This document shows positions 35,597 through 44,311 of a stretch of 55,719 nucleotides of DNA, one piece after another (the first letter of the stretch is position 1; each line of letters begins with the position of its first letter). The notes below the pieces were generated by a model. It saw only the letters and a list, made by a program, of their open reading frames with translations. It did not search any database and was not told the DNA's origin. A program made the position numbers and the translations under genes. The DNA is taken from the NCBI RefSeq assembly GCF_900091955.1, contig NZ_FMDF01000205.1:1-55719 (forward strand). Direction: 5' to 3'. This DNA is from Streptomyces sp. Ncost-T10-10d. GTDB lineage: Bacteria; Actinomycetota; Actinomycetes; Streptomycetales; Streptomycetaceae.

Positions 35597-36486
35597 GCAG
35601 GGCGCGTTCGCATCAGGTCGGATACCTTCACGAAGCGGTACCCGCGCCTGCGCAGCTCCGGGACCACTTGGCGCACCGCCTCGTCCGTGACCGGTGCCGC
35701 GCTGCGGGTGCAGTGCATGACGACCACCGAGCCCGGCTTCACCCCGTTCAACACCTGCTGCGCCACCGCGTCCGCATCCGTCGCGAACGCGTCGCCGCTG
35801 ACGACGTCCCACTGCACCGCCGTCACCTTCTCGGGCGCGAGCGCGCGCAGCGCCGCATCGTCGTAGCAGCCGCCGGGGAAGCGGAAGTACGGCACCACAT
35901 TGCGCACACCGGCCTTCCGGAACGCGGCGAAGGCCCGCTCGACATCGCCGCGCATCTCGCCCTTCGCCACGGTCGGCAGCCCGTAACAGGGCGACTTGAA
36001 GGCGTAGTGGCTGTACGAGTGGTTGGCGATCTCGAAGAGCGGATCGGCGCCGATGGACCGGGCCTGCGTCGGGTACTCATCGGCCCACCGCCCGGTCATG
36101 AACACCGTCGCGGGAACCTTCAGCCGGCGCAGCAGCGCGATCAGTGCGGGGTTGTCGAAGTGCTCGCCCGCAGCCGCACGCGGCCCCTCGTCGGCCGTCA
36201 TATCGGCGTCGAAGGTCAGCGCCACAACCTTCCCGGCCGTCTCGGCCCCGCGCGTGAAGACCGGCGTCAGCCCGCCCGGGCCCGGTGTCATGGTGGGCGG
36301 CTGCTCCGTCGCGGCGGGGGGTGCGCTCACGAGCGGTGGTGCCGAGGCCGTCTGCGACGGTGCGTCGGCGACAACGGGCGTACGCTCCGCAGCCGGGGAA
36401 CCTCCCGGGCTCCCGCACCCGGCAAGGCCGCCGAGCACCGTGCCCAGGACAGTCAGAGCCGTCAGATTCCGTACAGAGTTCATCAC
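35593..36486 (-). CDS. Polysaccharide deacetylase (NodB-type) lipoprotein
   Basis: A 297-residue protein with a lipobox (GGLAGC, Cys24), a Pro/Ala/Thr-rich linker and a NodB homology domain. Catalytic motif 1 is VALTFDADMTADEG and motif 2 is NHSYSHYAF (HxxxH metal site). Motif 3 is FRFPGGCYDDAALRAL, with SVVVMHC near the C-terminus. It likely deacetylates or hydrolyses cell-wall glycans outside the membrane. The start is at 36486 or the next ATG three bases on. It converges on the zinc-ribbon gene, overlapping by four bases. Confidence 0.88.
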   Translation of the reverse strand: MMNSVRNLTALTVLGTVLGGLAGCGSPGGSPAAERTPVVADAPSQTASAPPLVSAPPAATEQPPTMTPGPGGLTPVFTRGAETAGKVVALTFDADMTADEGPRAAAGEHFDNPALIALLRRLKVPATVFMTGRWADEYPTQARSIGADPLFEIANHSYSHYAFKSPCYGLPTVAKGEMRGDVERAFAAFRKAGVRNVVPYFRFPGGCYDDAALRALAPEKVTAVQWDVVSGDAFATDADAVAQQVLNGVKPGSVVVMHCTRSAAPVTDEAVRQVVPELRRRGYRFVKVSDLMRTRPA

Positions 36487-37020
36487 TCACGGAAAGTATC
36501 GGATGACCTGACTGATAGTTGTATGTAGTGATCCTCCGCATCGAAGTCGCTCTCGGATTCACTCCGGCCGTGGAGCCGCCGCCGAGAAGTGTCTGATCAG
36601 TCATGCCGGCACGAGGGTCTCGGGCGCGCACAGATGTACGGCGTGCGCACCCGGCCCGGGTACGTCGAGGGCGAGCAGGGCGGCCCGTGCGGCGTCCCGG
36701 ACCTCCAGGCACGTCCACAGATCCCGGGCACCGGCAGCCGGTTCCGCGGTGAGGGCCGGTTGTTGATCAGCGCGACGGTGCGGCCCGGCCGGGCGGCGGC
36801 GATCGCGCCCCCGAACCGGCCGTCGCCGGCCCCTTCATCGAACGGCCCACGGTCCTCCCCGGACGGGTCGAGCGCAGCGACCTGCCCGGTGTCGGTGTCG
36901 TCATCGACCGCGACGAGTCCCGCAAGTACCGGGCCACTGCCGCCGGACGACCTCATCTGCGCACGGCGGACGGGGCGTTCACCCATGGGTAGAAGACTTC
37001 TCAGGAGCCCGTCCCCGTAT
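36487..37020. other. Gap with a decayed gene
   Basis: Only the epimerase relic at 36601-36750 was recognised here. From 36750 to 37020 neither strand has a frame with consistent codon use. A palindromic GATCAGT/ACTGATAG area near 36510-36540 may belong to the deacetylase promoter. Confidence 0.4.
36601..36750 (-). pseudogene. Relic of an NAD(P)-dependent epimerase/dehydratase (C-terminal end only)
   Basis: On the minus strand one frame reads GARDLWTCLEVRDAARAALL, then LDVPGPGAHAVHLCAPETLV-PA and a stop at 36601-36603. This matches the end of extended-SDR epimerases (the W.Y.DVRD.A.A...AL region). The frame closes at a TGA upstream (about 36838), and no start, Rossmann motif or catalytic YxxxK is present. 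It is a broken remnant. Confidence 0.5.
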
Positions 37021-37059
37021 TGTGCAGGGGGCGGGCAACAGCTGCCCGCCCCCTGCACA
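37021..37059. terminator. Strong hairpin terminator after the PhoX-type gene
   Basis: A perfect 17-bp GC-rich stem pairs 37021-37037 with 37043-37059 around a five-base loop. It starts nine bases past the stop of the leftward gene. Confidence 0.8.
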
Positions 37060-37067
37060 TCAACGCA

Positions 37068-38447
37068 TCAGCGCCACGGCCCCGTCACCGCGAACGTCGT
37101 CCCCGGCGTATAGCAGTTGACGAACATCGTCCCGCCGTCCGGAGCGAACGTGACCCCGGCGAACTCGCCCCACGCGGGCTCCTCGGACGTCCCGATGTTC
37201 TGCCGGCCCCGCGCCATCGCGTACACCTCGCCGCCCCGCGTCAGGCCGAACACATGCTGCGCGCCGTCGCCGTCCTCGCACACCATGAGTCCGCCGTCGG
37301 ACGACAGGCAGATGTTGTCGGGGGACTCGCCGGGCAGTTGCACGTCCGTACCGGGACCGAAGACGATCACCAGCGTGAGACGGCGCCGCTTCGGCTCGTA
37401 CTTCCACACCTGGCCGTAGTGGTCGGCCGCCGACCCCTGCGAGCTGTGCGCGAAACTGGAGACGAAGTAGACCGCGGACCCGCCCCAGTAGCAGCCCTCC
37501 AGCTTCTGCGCGTGCGTGATGCCCTTCGGGCCGAAGTCCTGGAACCGGATCGGGGTCCCGGCTGCCTGTGCATCCGGTACGGGAACCCACTCGATACCCT
37601 CGAAACTCGCACCGGTCTCCTGGATCACGGAGAGGTCGGGGACGCCGGGCACCCGCATGGCCTCCAGATGGCCGCCGGCCCGCAGCGAGCCTGTCCCGCC
37701 GAGCGGTTTCCTCGGCAGGAAGCGGTAGAAGAGCCCGAACGGCTTGTCGAACGCATCCTCCGTCTCGTACACGATCCCGCTCTTCGGGTCGATCGCGATC
37801 GCCTCGTGCTGGAAGCGGCCCATCGCGGTGAGCGGGACGGCCCCGGTGCGGTGCGGATCGGCGCCGTCCACTTCGAAGATGAAGCCGTGGTCCTTGGTGT
37901 AGCCGTTGGTGCCGGCCTTGTCCTCGGTCTCCTCGCAGGTCAGCCAGGTGTTCCAGGGGGTGCGGCCGCCTGCGCAGTTCACCGCCGTACCGGCGATGGC
38001 GACGCGTTCGCCGAGGACGTTGTTGCGGCCGTCCAGCTCCAGGACGGTACAGCCGCCCTTGCCCATCGGGTCGTAGGTGAGGCCCTCGACGGTCGGGACC
38101 GGGATTCTTCCGGTGGTGCGGTTCTCGTGATTGCGTACGAGACGGACGTGTCCGTGCCGGCCCGTGAAGGCGGCCATGCCGTCGTGGTTGCTGGGGACCT
38201 GGCCCTCGCCGGAGCGGAGCGGGTCGCCCTCCCGGGACAGGACCCGGTAGCGGAAGCCCTTCGGGAGGTCGAGCAGGCCGTCCGGGTCGGGCACGAGCGG
38301 GCCGTAACCACCGTGTCCACGGGCGGCGGCGGTACCCGCGAAGAGTTCGGAGAACGCCCCGGCGAAGGCGATCGAGGCAACGGCCGCGCCGCTGCCGGCC
38401 AGGACCTGTCGTCGTGTTGCGAGGTGTCGTGCTGCTGCTGATGACAT
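37068..38447 (-). CDS. PhoX-family (DUF839) secreted phosphatase, Tat-exported
   Basis: A 459-residue protein. A twin-arginine signal (TRRQVLAGSGAAVASIAFAG, Arg12-Arg13) ends at an AAA-type site. The mature part has the PhoX pattern: VPSNHDGMAAFTGRHGHVRL, LVRNHENR, TWLTCEETE, GRFQHEAIAIDPKSGIVYET, and SPDNICLSSDGGLMVCEDGD near the C-terminus, with acidic residues typical of the calcium- and iron-containing active site. PhoX enzymes release phosphate from organic esters outside the cell and are often under PhoP control, but I see no clear Pho box. The ATG at 38447 has AGGGAG upstream. Confidence 0.88.
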   Translation of the reverse strand: MSSAAARHLATRRQVLAGSGAAVASIAFAGAFSELFAGTAAARGHGGYGPLVPDPDGLLDLPKGFRYRVLSREGDPLRSGEGQVPSNHDGMAAFTGRHGHVRLVRNHENRTTGRIPVPTVEGLTYDPMGKGGCTVLELDGRNNVLGERVAIAGTAVNCAGGRTPWNTWLTCEETEDKAGTNGYTKDHGFIFEVDGADPHRTGAVPLTAMGRFQHEAIAIDPKSGIVYETEDAFDKPFGLFYRFLPRKPLGGTGSLRAGGHLEAMRVPGVPDLSVIQETGASFEGIEWVPVPDAQAAGTPIRFQDFGPKGITHAQKLEGCYWGGSAVYFVSSFAHSSQGSAADHYGQVWKYEPKRRRLTLVIVFGPGTDVQLPGESPDNICLSSDGGLMVCEDGDGAQHVFGLTRGGEVYAMARGRQNIGTSEEPAWGEFAGVTFAPDGGTMFVNCYTPGTTFAVTGPWR

Positions 38448-38476
38448 GAGGCAACTCCCTGCTGGCGGACAGGAGA

Positions 38477-38532
38477 AGTGACCCGCATGTGTGTACCACG
38501 CGTATCGCCGCGCGGGAACCACGCGGGTCACT
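38477..38532. terminator. Inverted repeat between osmC and phoX-type gene
   Basis: AGTGACCCGC (38477-38486) pairs with GCGGGTCACT (38523-38532), with further pairing inside. It lies 41 bases past the osmC-like stop and upstream of the PhoX start, so it fits an osmC terminator. Confidence 0.6.
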
Positions 38533-38572
38533 GAGCCTCGTGCGTGTCAGGGGACCGCAGGGGCCCGTGGGG

Positions 38573-38998
38573 TCAGGCCAGGGACGCGGAGAGCGTGATC
38601 GTCGTGCCCGTGAGCGCCTGGCTGACCGGGCAGTTCGCCTTGGCGTCCTCGGCGGCCTTGACGAAGCCCGCCTCGTCGAGACCCGGCACCTCGCCCTGGA
38701 CGGTGAGGTGGATACCGGTGATGCCGGTACCGGGCTGGAAGGTGACCTCGGCCCGGGTGTTCAGCCGGGTCGGCGGGGTGCCGGCGGTGGCCAGGCCGTT
38801 GGACAGCGCCATCGAGAAGCAGCTGGAGTGTGCCGCCGCGATGAGCTCCTCGGGACTGGTCTTTCCGTTCGCCTTCTCCGCGCGGGACGGCCAGGAGACC
38901 TCGTAGTCGCCGATGCCGGAGGAGTCGAGGGTGACGACACCCTTGCCCTCGATCAGGTTGCCTTCCCAGACCGTGTGCGCCTGACGCGTGGTAGCCAT
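38573..38998 (-). CDS. OsmC family peroxiredoxin
   Basis: A 141-residue protein of the OsmC/Ohr family. It has the two redox cysteines, Cys60 in AAHSSCFSMALS and Cys123 in ANCPVSQAL, at the family spacing. The N-terminal TVWEGNLIEGKGVVTLDSSG and the NGKTSPEELIAAAHSSC segment favour OsmC over Ohr. It reduces organic hydroperoxides in the cytoplasm. The ATG at 38998 (MATTRQAHTVW) is chosen over an upstream start because the preceding residues are not conserved. It is monocistronic. Confidence 0.92.
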   Translation of the reverse strand: MATTRQAHTVWEGNLIEGKGVVTLDSSGIGDYEVSWPSRAEKANGKTSPEELIAAAHSSCFSMALSNGLATAGTPPTRLNTRAEVTFQPGTGITGIHLTVQGEVPGLDEAGFVKAAEDAKANCPVSQALTGTTITLSASLA

Positions 38999-39096
38999 GC
39001 TGGATCCCTTCAAACGGTGTGCGCGGTGATACGGGAGATACGAGGTGCGCCGGGGCACCTCGGTGATACGCCCCCGAAGGGTGGTACGCCCCGAAC

Positions 39097-40236
39097 CTAC
39101 TGCGCCACCAGACCCTTTGCGTCGCGCGCCAGCGCCGTCAGCCGGGAGATCGCCCGGAAGTACTTCTTCCGGTACCCGCCGTTCAGCATCTCCTCACTGA
39201 ACAGCTTGTCGAACGGGACCCCGGAGGCGAGCACCGGAACCTCCCGGTCGTACAGCCGGTCGGCGAGGACGACGAGCCGCAGCGCGGTCGACTGGTCCGG
39301 CACCGGCTGGACCTCGGTGAGGCAGACCGCCCGCAGTCCGTCCGTCAGCGCGCCGTAGCGGCTCGGATGGACCCGGGCGAGATGGTCGAGGAGCGAGGGG
39401 AAATCGTCCAGACTGGCGCCCTCGGTGGCGTACGCGGCCTGGGTGACCTGCTCGTCGGAGTACGGCGCGGGGGCCTCGGGCAGTCCACGGTGGCGGTAGT
39501 CCTCGCCGTCGATCCGCAGCGGTCGGAAGTGCGAGGACAGCCCCTGGATCTCCCGCAGGAAGTCGGCGGCGGCGAACCGGCCCTCACCGAGCTTGCCGGG
39601 CAGCGTGTTGGAGGTGGCGGCGAGCGCGACCCCTGCCTCGACCAGCCTGCTGAGCAGCGAGGACACCAGTACCGTGTCACCCGGGTCGTCCAGCTCGAAC
39701 TCGTCGATGCACAGGAGCCGGTGCCCGCTCAGCGTCTGCACGGTCTGCTGGAAGCCCAGCGCACCCACAAGGTTTGTCAGCTCGACGAAGGTGCCGAACG
39801 CCTTCAGCGACGGCGCGGCGGGCGTGGCGTGCCAGAGGGAGGCCAGCAGGTGCGTCTTGCCGACGCCGTAGCCGCCGTCGAGGTAGACCCCGAGAGGTGC
39901 CGCGGGCGCCGCCGGCTTCTTGCTGAACCGCCCACCCGTCGCCCGCCACCACCCCTCCGAGGATGCGCTTCGCGCTCTTCTGTTCTTGCCGGAGCCGGTG
40001 GCGTGCGCCCCGCCCAGCCCGGCCGCGAAGCCGCTCAGGACCGTGACCGCCTCGACCTGGCTCGGCTGGTTCGGGTCCGGGACGTACGTATCGAAGCGTA
40101 CGGAGTCGAAGCGCGGCGGCGGCACCATCTCGGCGACCAGGCGGTCGGCGGGGACGTGCGGCTCACGGGCACACAGGGACAGCGGGGCCGTTTCGGCTAT
40201 GGGGCTCTGCCCCGGCACGGCGGTGGAGGACGACAC
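39097..40236 (-). CDS. zapE: AFG1-like ATPase, ZapE homologue
   Basis: A 379-residue P-loop ATPase. Walker A is YLDGGYGVGKTHLLAS and Walker B HRLLCIDEFELDDPGD; the sensor region is ALAATSNTLPG, and RLVVLADRLYDREVPV follows. This is the AFG1/ZapE family, which acts on FtsZ in E. coli and on membrane proteins in mitochondria; the role in Streptomyces is not set. GTG 40236 is the best start, with AAGGTTGAG upstream. It is divergent from the RibD-like gene with 37 bases between the starts, so the promoters overlap. Confidence 0.88.
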   Translation of the reverse strand: MSSSTAVPGQSPIAETAPLSLCAREPHVPADRLVAEMVPPPRFDSVRFDTYVPDPNQPSQVEAVTVLSGFAAGLGGAHATGSGKNRRARSASSEGWWRATGGRFSKKPAAPAAPLGVYLDGGYGVGKTHLLASLWHATPAAPSLKAFGTFVELTNLVGALGFQQTVQTLSGHRLLCIDEFELDDPGDTVLVSSLLSRLVEAGVALAATSNTLPGKLGEGRFAAADFLREIQGLSSHFRPLRIDGEDYRHRGLPEAPAPYSDEQVTQAAYATEGASLDDFPSLLDHLARVHPSRYGALTDGLRAVCLTEVQPVPDQSTALRLVVLADRLYDREVPVLASGVPFDKLFSEEMLNGGYRKKYFRAISRLTALARDAKGLVAQ

Positions 40237-40273
40237 AACTCTCAACCTTAAGCGCCGTGCCAGACTGCAGAAC

Positions 40274-41038
40274 ATGCGACGCCTCTTCCCTGTGACCGAC
40301 CTGACACCGGCTGACGACGAGGGGGAGTGGAGTCTGGACCATCTGGCCGACGCCTACTCCTACCCCGAGCAGGACGGCCCCTGGCTGCGCGCCAACATGG
40401 TTTCGACGCTCGACGGCGCCGCTCAGCACGACGGGCGCTCGCAGCCGATCTCCTGCGAGAGCGACATGCGGATCTTCGGCACCCTGCGCGGTCTGGCCGA
40501 TGTGGTCGTGGCCGGAGCGGAGACCGTACGGCTGGAGGGCTACCGGCCCGCCAGGGCCCGCGAGGCATTCGCCGCCCGCCGGGCAGCGGCAGGGCAGGGG
40601 CCCGCACCGGCGATCGCCGTGGTGAGCGGCAGCCTGGACCTCGACTTCTCGTTGCCGCTCTTCGTCTCGCCGCTCGTCCCGACTCTCGTGCTGACCGGCA
40701 ACGGAGCCCCTGCGGACCGGATCGAGGAGGCGCGGAAGGCGGGCGCCGAGGTGGTGATCGCTGGGGAGGGCTCCCGGGTGGACCCCGCCAGGGCCGTACG
40801 GGAGCTGGCGGACCGCGGACTCAAGCGGCTGCTGACCGAGGGCGGACCCAGGATGCTGGGCCAGTTCGTGGCGGCCGGGGCGCTGGACGAGCTCTGTCTG
40901 ACCCTCTCGCCGATGCTGACCGCCGGAGACGCGCAGCGGATCGCCGGTGGCCCCTCGGTGGCCGTGCCGGAACGATTCGCCCTGACATCGATGCTGGAAG
41001 AGGCCGGGTTCCTCTTCACCCGATACCGTCGGATCTGA
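40274..41038 (+). CDS. Pyrimidine/riboflavin reductase-domain protein (RibD C-terminal family)
   Basis: A 254-residue protein with the RibD_C / dihydrofolate-reductase-like fold: RANMVSTLDGAAQHDGRSQP, LRGLADVVVAGAETVRLEGY and KRLLTEGGPRMLGQFVAAGALDE (broken by the E-G-G-P motif that binds NADPH). The deaminase half of RibD is absent. Such stand-alone reductases either complete riboflavin synthesis or act on related compounds; no rib genes are near, so the substrate is open. ATG 40274 is the only fitting start. Confidence 0.85.
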   Translation: MRRLFPVTDLTPADDEGEWSLDHLADAYSYPEQDGPWLRANMVSTLDGAAQHDGRSQPISCESDMRIFGTLRGLADVVVAGAETVRLEGYRPARAREAFAARRAAAGQGPAPAIAVVSGSLDLDFSLPLFVSPLVPTLVLTGNGAPADRIEEARKAGAEVVIAGEGSRVDPARAVRELADRGLKRLLTEGGPRMLGQFVAAGALDELCLTLSPMLTAGDAQRIAGGPSVAVPERFALTSMLEEAGFLFTRYRRI

Positions 41039-41094
41039 CAATCGGCGGAATTAATCGTTCCGGTTAGCCCTCGATGGGCACAATTACTCGCAGA

Positions 41095-41112
41095 CCCCGT
41101 GCGAGCACGGGG
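41095..41112. repeat. Short perfect hairpin before the 41165 gene
   Basis: CCCCGTGC-GA-GCACGGGG forms an 8-bp perfect stem with a two-base centre, halfway between the RibD-like stop and the next start. It may be a weak terminator or an operator. Confidence 0.4.
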
Positions 41113-41164
41113 AAGGATGGTTTCAGCAGAGACTCGCGACGGTTACTGAAGCAGAAGGGCGCCC

Positions 41165-41638
41165 GTGGTGTTCACCAGCGTTTTGATGATCGAGAAGCCC
41201 CTCACTTCCGAGGACGTCGAGTTCGTCACCACCCTGCACGGGGAGGAGCAGACCTCCTTCGTCGTGCTCATGCAGCCGCGCGGTGACCAGGCCGATGTGC
41301 TGTTGCGGGCCATCGACGACCTGGCGATGGGCGAACTCAAGGAAGCCGCCCGGGAGGGTGAGGAGCCGGAGGGCAAGAATGCCAGGCAGTCCGCCGAACT
41401 GGCGCTCGAAGTGTCGCTCGAGGCCCTGCGGCAGGCAGGCTCCGAAGCGGTCGGGCAGGTGATCGAGGAGCACCCGCTGGACAAGCTGAAGTCCGTGGTC
41501 GACGACGCGGAGGCCGATGAAGTCATCGTGCTGACCGCGCCGCACTACGTGGAAGAGTTCTTCCACAGGGACTGGGCGTCCAGGGCCCGGCACAAGGTCG
41601 GCGTACCGGTGCTCAAGCTCTTCGCGCACAGCGAATAG
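41165..41638 (+). CDS. Conserved actinobacterial protein of unknown function upstream of murC
   Basis: An acidic protein of 156-157 residues. An alpha/beta pattern is visible: FVVLMQPRGDQADVLLRAID, then an Ala/Glu-rich helix (AREGEEPEGKNARQSAELAL) and a second strand-helix unit ADEVIVLTAPHYVEEFFHRD followed by GVPVLKLFAH. The second half resembles a small Rossmann-like or universal-stress-like unit. Homologues have been labelled indole-3-glycerol phosphate synthase, but none of that enzyme's motifs is present. The start is GTG 41165 or GTG 41168 after GAAGGG. It lies 41 bases before murC on the same strand and may share its transcript. Confidence 0.75.
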   Translation: MVFTSVLMIEKPLTSEDVEFVTTLHGEEQTSFVVLMQPRGDQADVLLRAIDDLAMGELKEAAREGEEPEGKNARQSAELALEVSLEALRQAGSEAVGQVIEEHPLDKLKSVVDDAEADEVIVLTAPHYVEEFFHRDWASRARHKVGVPVLKLFAHSE

Positions 41639-41679
41639 GCTGGGCGGGTACTCGATTCGACTTCTGGGGAGACACACGC

Positions 41680-43074
41680 ATGGCACCCGGTATTCCTGCC
41701 GCCATGGAACGACCGCACTTCATCGGCATCGGCGGCGCCGGAATGTCGGGCATTGCGAAGATCCTCACCCAGCGCGGCGCGAAGGTCGCGGGCAGTGACG
41801 CCAAGGAGTCGGGTACGGCCGAGGCGCTGCGGGCGCTGGGGGCGACCGTGCACATCGGACACGCCGCCGGACATCTGGCGGACGACGCCTCGTGCGTGGT
41901 CGTCTCCAGCGCCATCCGCGCCGACAATCCGGAGCTGGTGCGCGCCGCCGAACTGTCGATCCCCGTCGTGCACCGTTCCGACGCGCTGGCCTCCCTGATG
42001 GGGGGCCTGCGCGCGATCGCGGTGGCGGGTACGCACGGCAAGACGACCACCACATCGATGCTGGCCGTCGCCCTGTCCGAGCTGAACCTCGACCCCTCGT
42101 ACGCCATCGGCGGCGACCTCGCGGGCCCCGGCACCAACGCCGCGCACGGCGAGGGCCGGATCTTCGTCGCCGAGGCGGACGAGAGCGACCGCAGCTTCCA
42201 GAAGTACGACCCCGAGGTCGCGATCGTCCTCAACGTCGAGCTGGACCACCACGCGAACTACGCCTCGATGGACGAGATCTACGAATCCTTCGAGACGTTC
42301 GCAGGCAAGATCGTTCCCGACGGCACCCTGGTGATCGCCGCCGACCAGCCCGGCGCCGTCGAGCTGACCAAGCGGGTGCGCGCCCTCTCCTCGGTGAAGG
42401 TCGTCACCTACGGCGAGTCCGAGACCGCCGACGTACGCGTCCACAAGGTCACCCCGCGCGGTCTGACCAGCGAGGTCACGGTCATCCTGAACGGGAAGTA
42501 CCTCACGTTCACGGTCTCCGTGCCCGGCCGCCACTACGCCCACAACGCGGTCGCGGCCCTCGCCGCCGGTGTCGCCCTCGGCATCCCGGCCCACAACCTG
42601 GCCTCGGCCCTCGGCAAGTACACCGGGGTCAAGCGCCGCCTCCAGCTCAAGGGCGAGGCCGCGGGCGTGCAGGTCATCGACTCGTACGCACACCACCCCA
42701 CCGAGATGACCGCAGACCTCGAAGCGATGCGCGGCGCCGCATCCGACGCCCGCCTCCTGGTCGTCTTCCAGCCCCACCTCTTCTCCCGCACCCAGGAGCT
42801 CGGAGCCGAGATGGGCCAGGCCCTCGCGCTGGCCGACGCCTCCGTGGTCCTGGACATCTATCCGGCCCGCGAGGACCCGATCCCCGGCATCACCAGCGAC
42901 CTGATCATCGACGCCGCGAGGTCCGCGGGCGCCGATGTCACCGCTGTCCACGACAAGGCGGCGGTCCCCGAGGCCATCGCGGGAATGGCGAAGCCCGGCG
43001 ACCTCGTTCTCACCATGGGGGCGGGCGACGTCACGGACCTCGGCCCGCAGATCCTGGACCACCTGTCGAGCTGA
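41680..43074 (+). CDS. murC: UDP-N-acetylmuramate--L-alanine ligase
   Basis: A 464-residue Mur ligase. It adds L-Ala to UDP-MurNAc, the first amino acid of the peptidoglycan stem. The N-terminal IGIGGAGMSGIAKIL motif binds the UDP part; AVAGTHGKTTTTSML is the ATP P-loop; FVAEADESDRSF, VLNVELDHHANY and VQVIDSYAHHPTEM are the conserved central and C-terminal motifs. Length and motifs are complete. The ATG at 41680 follows TGGGGAG. It lies outside the division cluster, so the genome may have a second murC. msrB follows nine bases downstream. Confidence 0.94.
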   Translation: MAPGIPAAMERPHFIGIGGAGMSGIAKILTQRGAKVAGSDAKESGTAEALRALGATVHIGHAAGHLADDASCVVVSSAIRADNPELVRAAELSIPVVHRSDALASLMGGLRAIAVAGTHGKTTTTSMLAVALSELNLDPSYAIGGDLAGPGTNAAHGEGRIFVAEADESDRSFQKYDPEVAIVLNVELDHHANYASMDEIYESFETFAGKIVPDGTLVIAADQPGAVELTKRVRALSSVKVVTYGESETADVRVHKVTPRGLTSEVTVILNGKYLTFTVSVPGRHYAHNAVAALAAGVALGIPAHNLASALGKYTGVKRRLQLKGEAAGVQVIDSYAHHPTEMTADLEAMRGAASDARLLVVFQPHLFSRTQELGAEMGQALALADASVVLDIYPAREDPIPGITSDLIIDAARSAGADVTAVHDKAAVPEAIAGMAKPGDLVLTMGAGDVTDLGPQILDHLSS

Positions 43075-43083
43075 GGGAGCGAC

Positions 43084-43491
43084 GTGTCGTACGACATCGA
43101 GAAGCCGGACGAGCAGTGGCGGGCTGAGCTGACGCCCGCCGAGTACGCGGTCCTGCGCCAGGCCGGCACCGAACCCGCCTTCGTCGGCGAGTACACCGAC
43201 ACCAAGACCACGGGCGTCTACTCCTGCCGCGCCTGCGGCGCGGAGCTGTTTCGCTCCGACACCAAATTCGAGTCGCACTGCGGCTGGCCGTCCTTCTACG
43301 ACCCGAAGGACACGGACGCGGTCGAACTGATCCAGGACCGCAGCCACGGCATGGTCCGCACCGAGGTCCGCTGCGCCCGCTGCGGATCGCACCTCGGCCA
43401 TGTCTTCGAGGGCGAGGGCTACCCGACCCCGACGGACCAGCGGTACTGCATCAACTCGATCTCACTGCGCCTGACGCCCGACGAGGGCTGA
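43084..43491 (+). CDS. msrB: Peptide-methionine (R)-S-oxide reductase
   Basis: A 135-residue enzyme of standard length. It reduces methionine-R-sulfoxide in proteins. Two zinc pairs are visible (Cys48/Cys51 and Cys97/Cys100), along with HCGWPSFYDP with Cys66 and the catalytic Cys122 in RYCINSISL. The GTG start has GAGGGAG upstream and lies nine bases after murC, so the two are co-transcribed. A bidirectional hairpin covers its 3' end. Confidence 0.95.
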   Translation: MSYDIEKPDEQWRAELTPAEYAVLRQAGTEPAFVGEYTDTKTTGVYSCRACGAELFRSDTKFESHCGWPSFYDPKDTDAVELIQDRSHGMVRTEVRCARCGSHLGHVFEGEGYPTPTDQRYCINSISLRLTPDEG

Positions 43492-43535
43492 CGGTCACGT
43501 CCTGAGCCGAGGGCCGACGCCGGGCGTCAGCCCTC
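43483..43535. terminator. Bidirectional terminator between msrB and the 43527 gene
   Basis: GAGGGCTGACG (43483-43493) pairs with CGTCAGCCCTC (43525-43535). The arms lie in the last codons of both converging genes, so one hairpin serves both. Confidence 0.6.
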
Positions 43536-44003
43536 GGCCTCGGCCTCGGGCTCGGGGTTCTCCGGCCGCAGCAGCGGGTGGGCGACCCCCGGGAAGACCC
43601 TGGCCCGCACGACCGGCTCCGCGGACCCGCCCTGGACGACCGTCTCGGCGACGCCCCACGGCCGGCCGGGCAGCACGACCGTCAGGATGTACGAGGAGGC
43701 GCAGCCCGTGCAGTCGTAACGGTCCGCCCAGGTCTCCACGTCCGTGACACTGCCGGGGTATCGCGCCACATGCCGGTGCAGCGCGTGGCAGCGCTCGCAC
43801 CGCTCGCCCGGCTCGCACGTACCACCGCAGGGGCACGGAACGTCGAACGAGTCGGCGGGACGCCAGCGCTGGGTGAGGACGGCCTCACGCGTGGCGCCCA
43901 TGTCCTTCATCGCCTTCAGGTTGCGGGCGGCGACGTTGTACGACTCGCCGGTCGCGGCCATCCGGTCCCGGATGACGTCCTTGCGTCCGCGGTTCGTCGT
44001 CAT
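43527..44003 (-). CDS. Cys-rich zinc-binding-type protein of unknown function
   Basis: A 158-residue protein. The N-terminal helix region (KDVIRDRMAATGESYNVAAR) is a short motif seen at the start of several Streptomyces proteins. The middle holds nine Cys residues, clustered as VPCPCGGTCEPGERCERCHA and YDCTGCASSY, which should bind one or two zinc ions. The C-terminus is acidic. No enzyme motif is seen. It converges on msrB; the start MTTNRGRKDV is at 44003. Confidence 0.7.
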   Translation of the reverse strand: MTTNRGRKDVIRDRMAATGESYNVAARNLKAMKDMGATREAVLTQRWRPADSFDVPCPCGGTCEPGERCERCHALHRHVARYPGSVTDVETWADRYDCTGCASSYILTVVLPGRPWGVAETVVQGGSAEPVVRARVFPGVAHPLLRPENPEPEAEAEG

Positions 44004-44311
44004 GGCTTCCTCATCTGTTCCTCTGGCGGTTCACGCAGCCCGTCAGGAGGCCCACGAGATCGTACGTTCTACGGTACCGGTCGCTCCGAGGAAGCCGTGA
44101 CGTATGTCCGGCCGGGTCCGGAAGCTCAGGACGGGCCGCAACCTCACCGCCACCCTTCAGTGCGCCTGGGCGTGCCTCAGCTCGTGCTGGAATTGCTGGA
44201 ACGGCACGCTGTCCGGGAAAGCCCACTCATCGCCCTGCTACGCACGAGCGATTGGAATTCTTTCCGGTCACGCCACTATGAACTGATGCGCCCTCTCGCT
44301 ACCCTCCGCGC
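44004..44311. other. Divergent gap without recognised gene
   Basis: This 308-base gap lies between the leftward Cys-rich gene and the rightward oxidoreductase. Short frames on both strands have poor codon use. I searched for an AACnnGTT-type steroid-regulator site here and found none. Confidence 0.4.

Noticed and set aside
41165..41638. Indole-3-glycerol phosphate synthase
   Set aside because: Some homologues carry this label, but the protein is too short and lacks the TIM-barrel motifs of TrpC.
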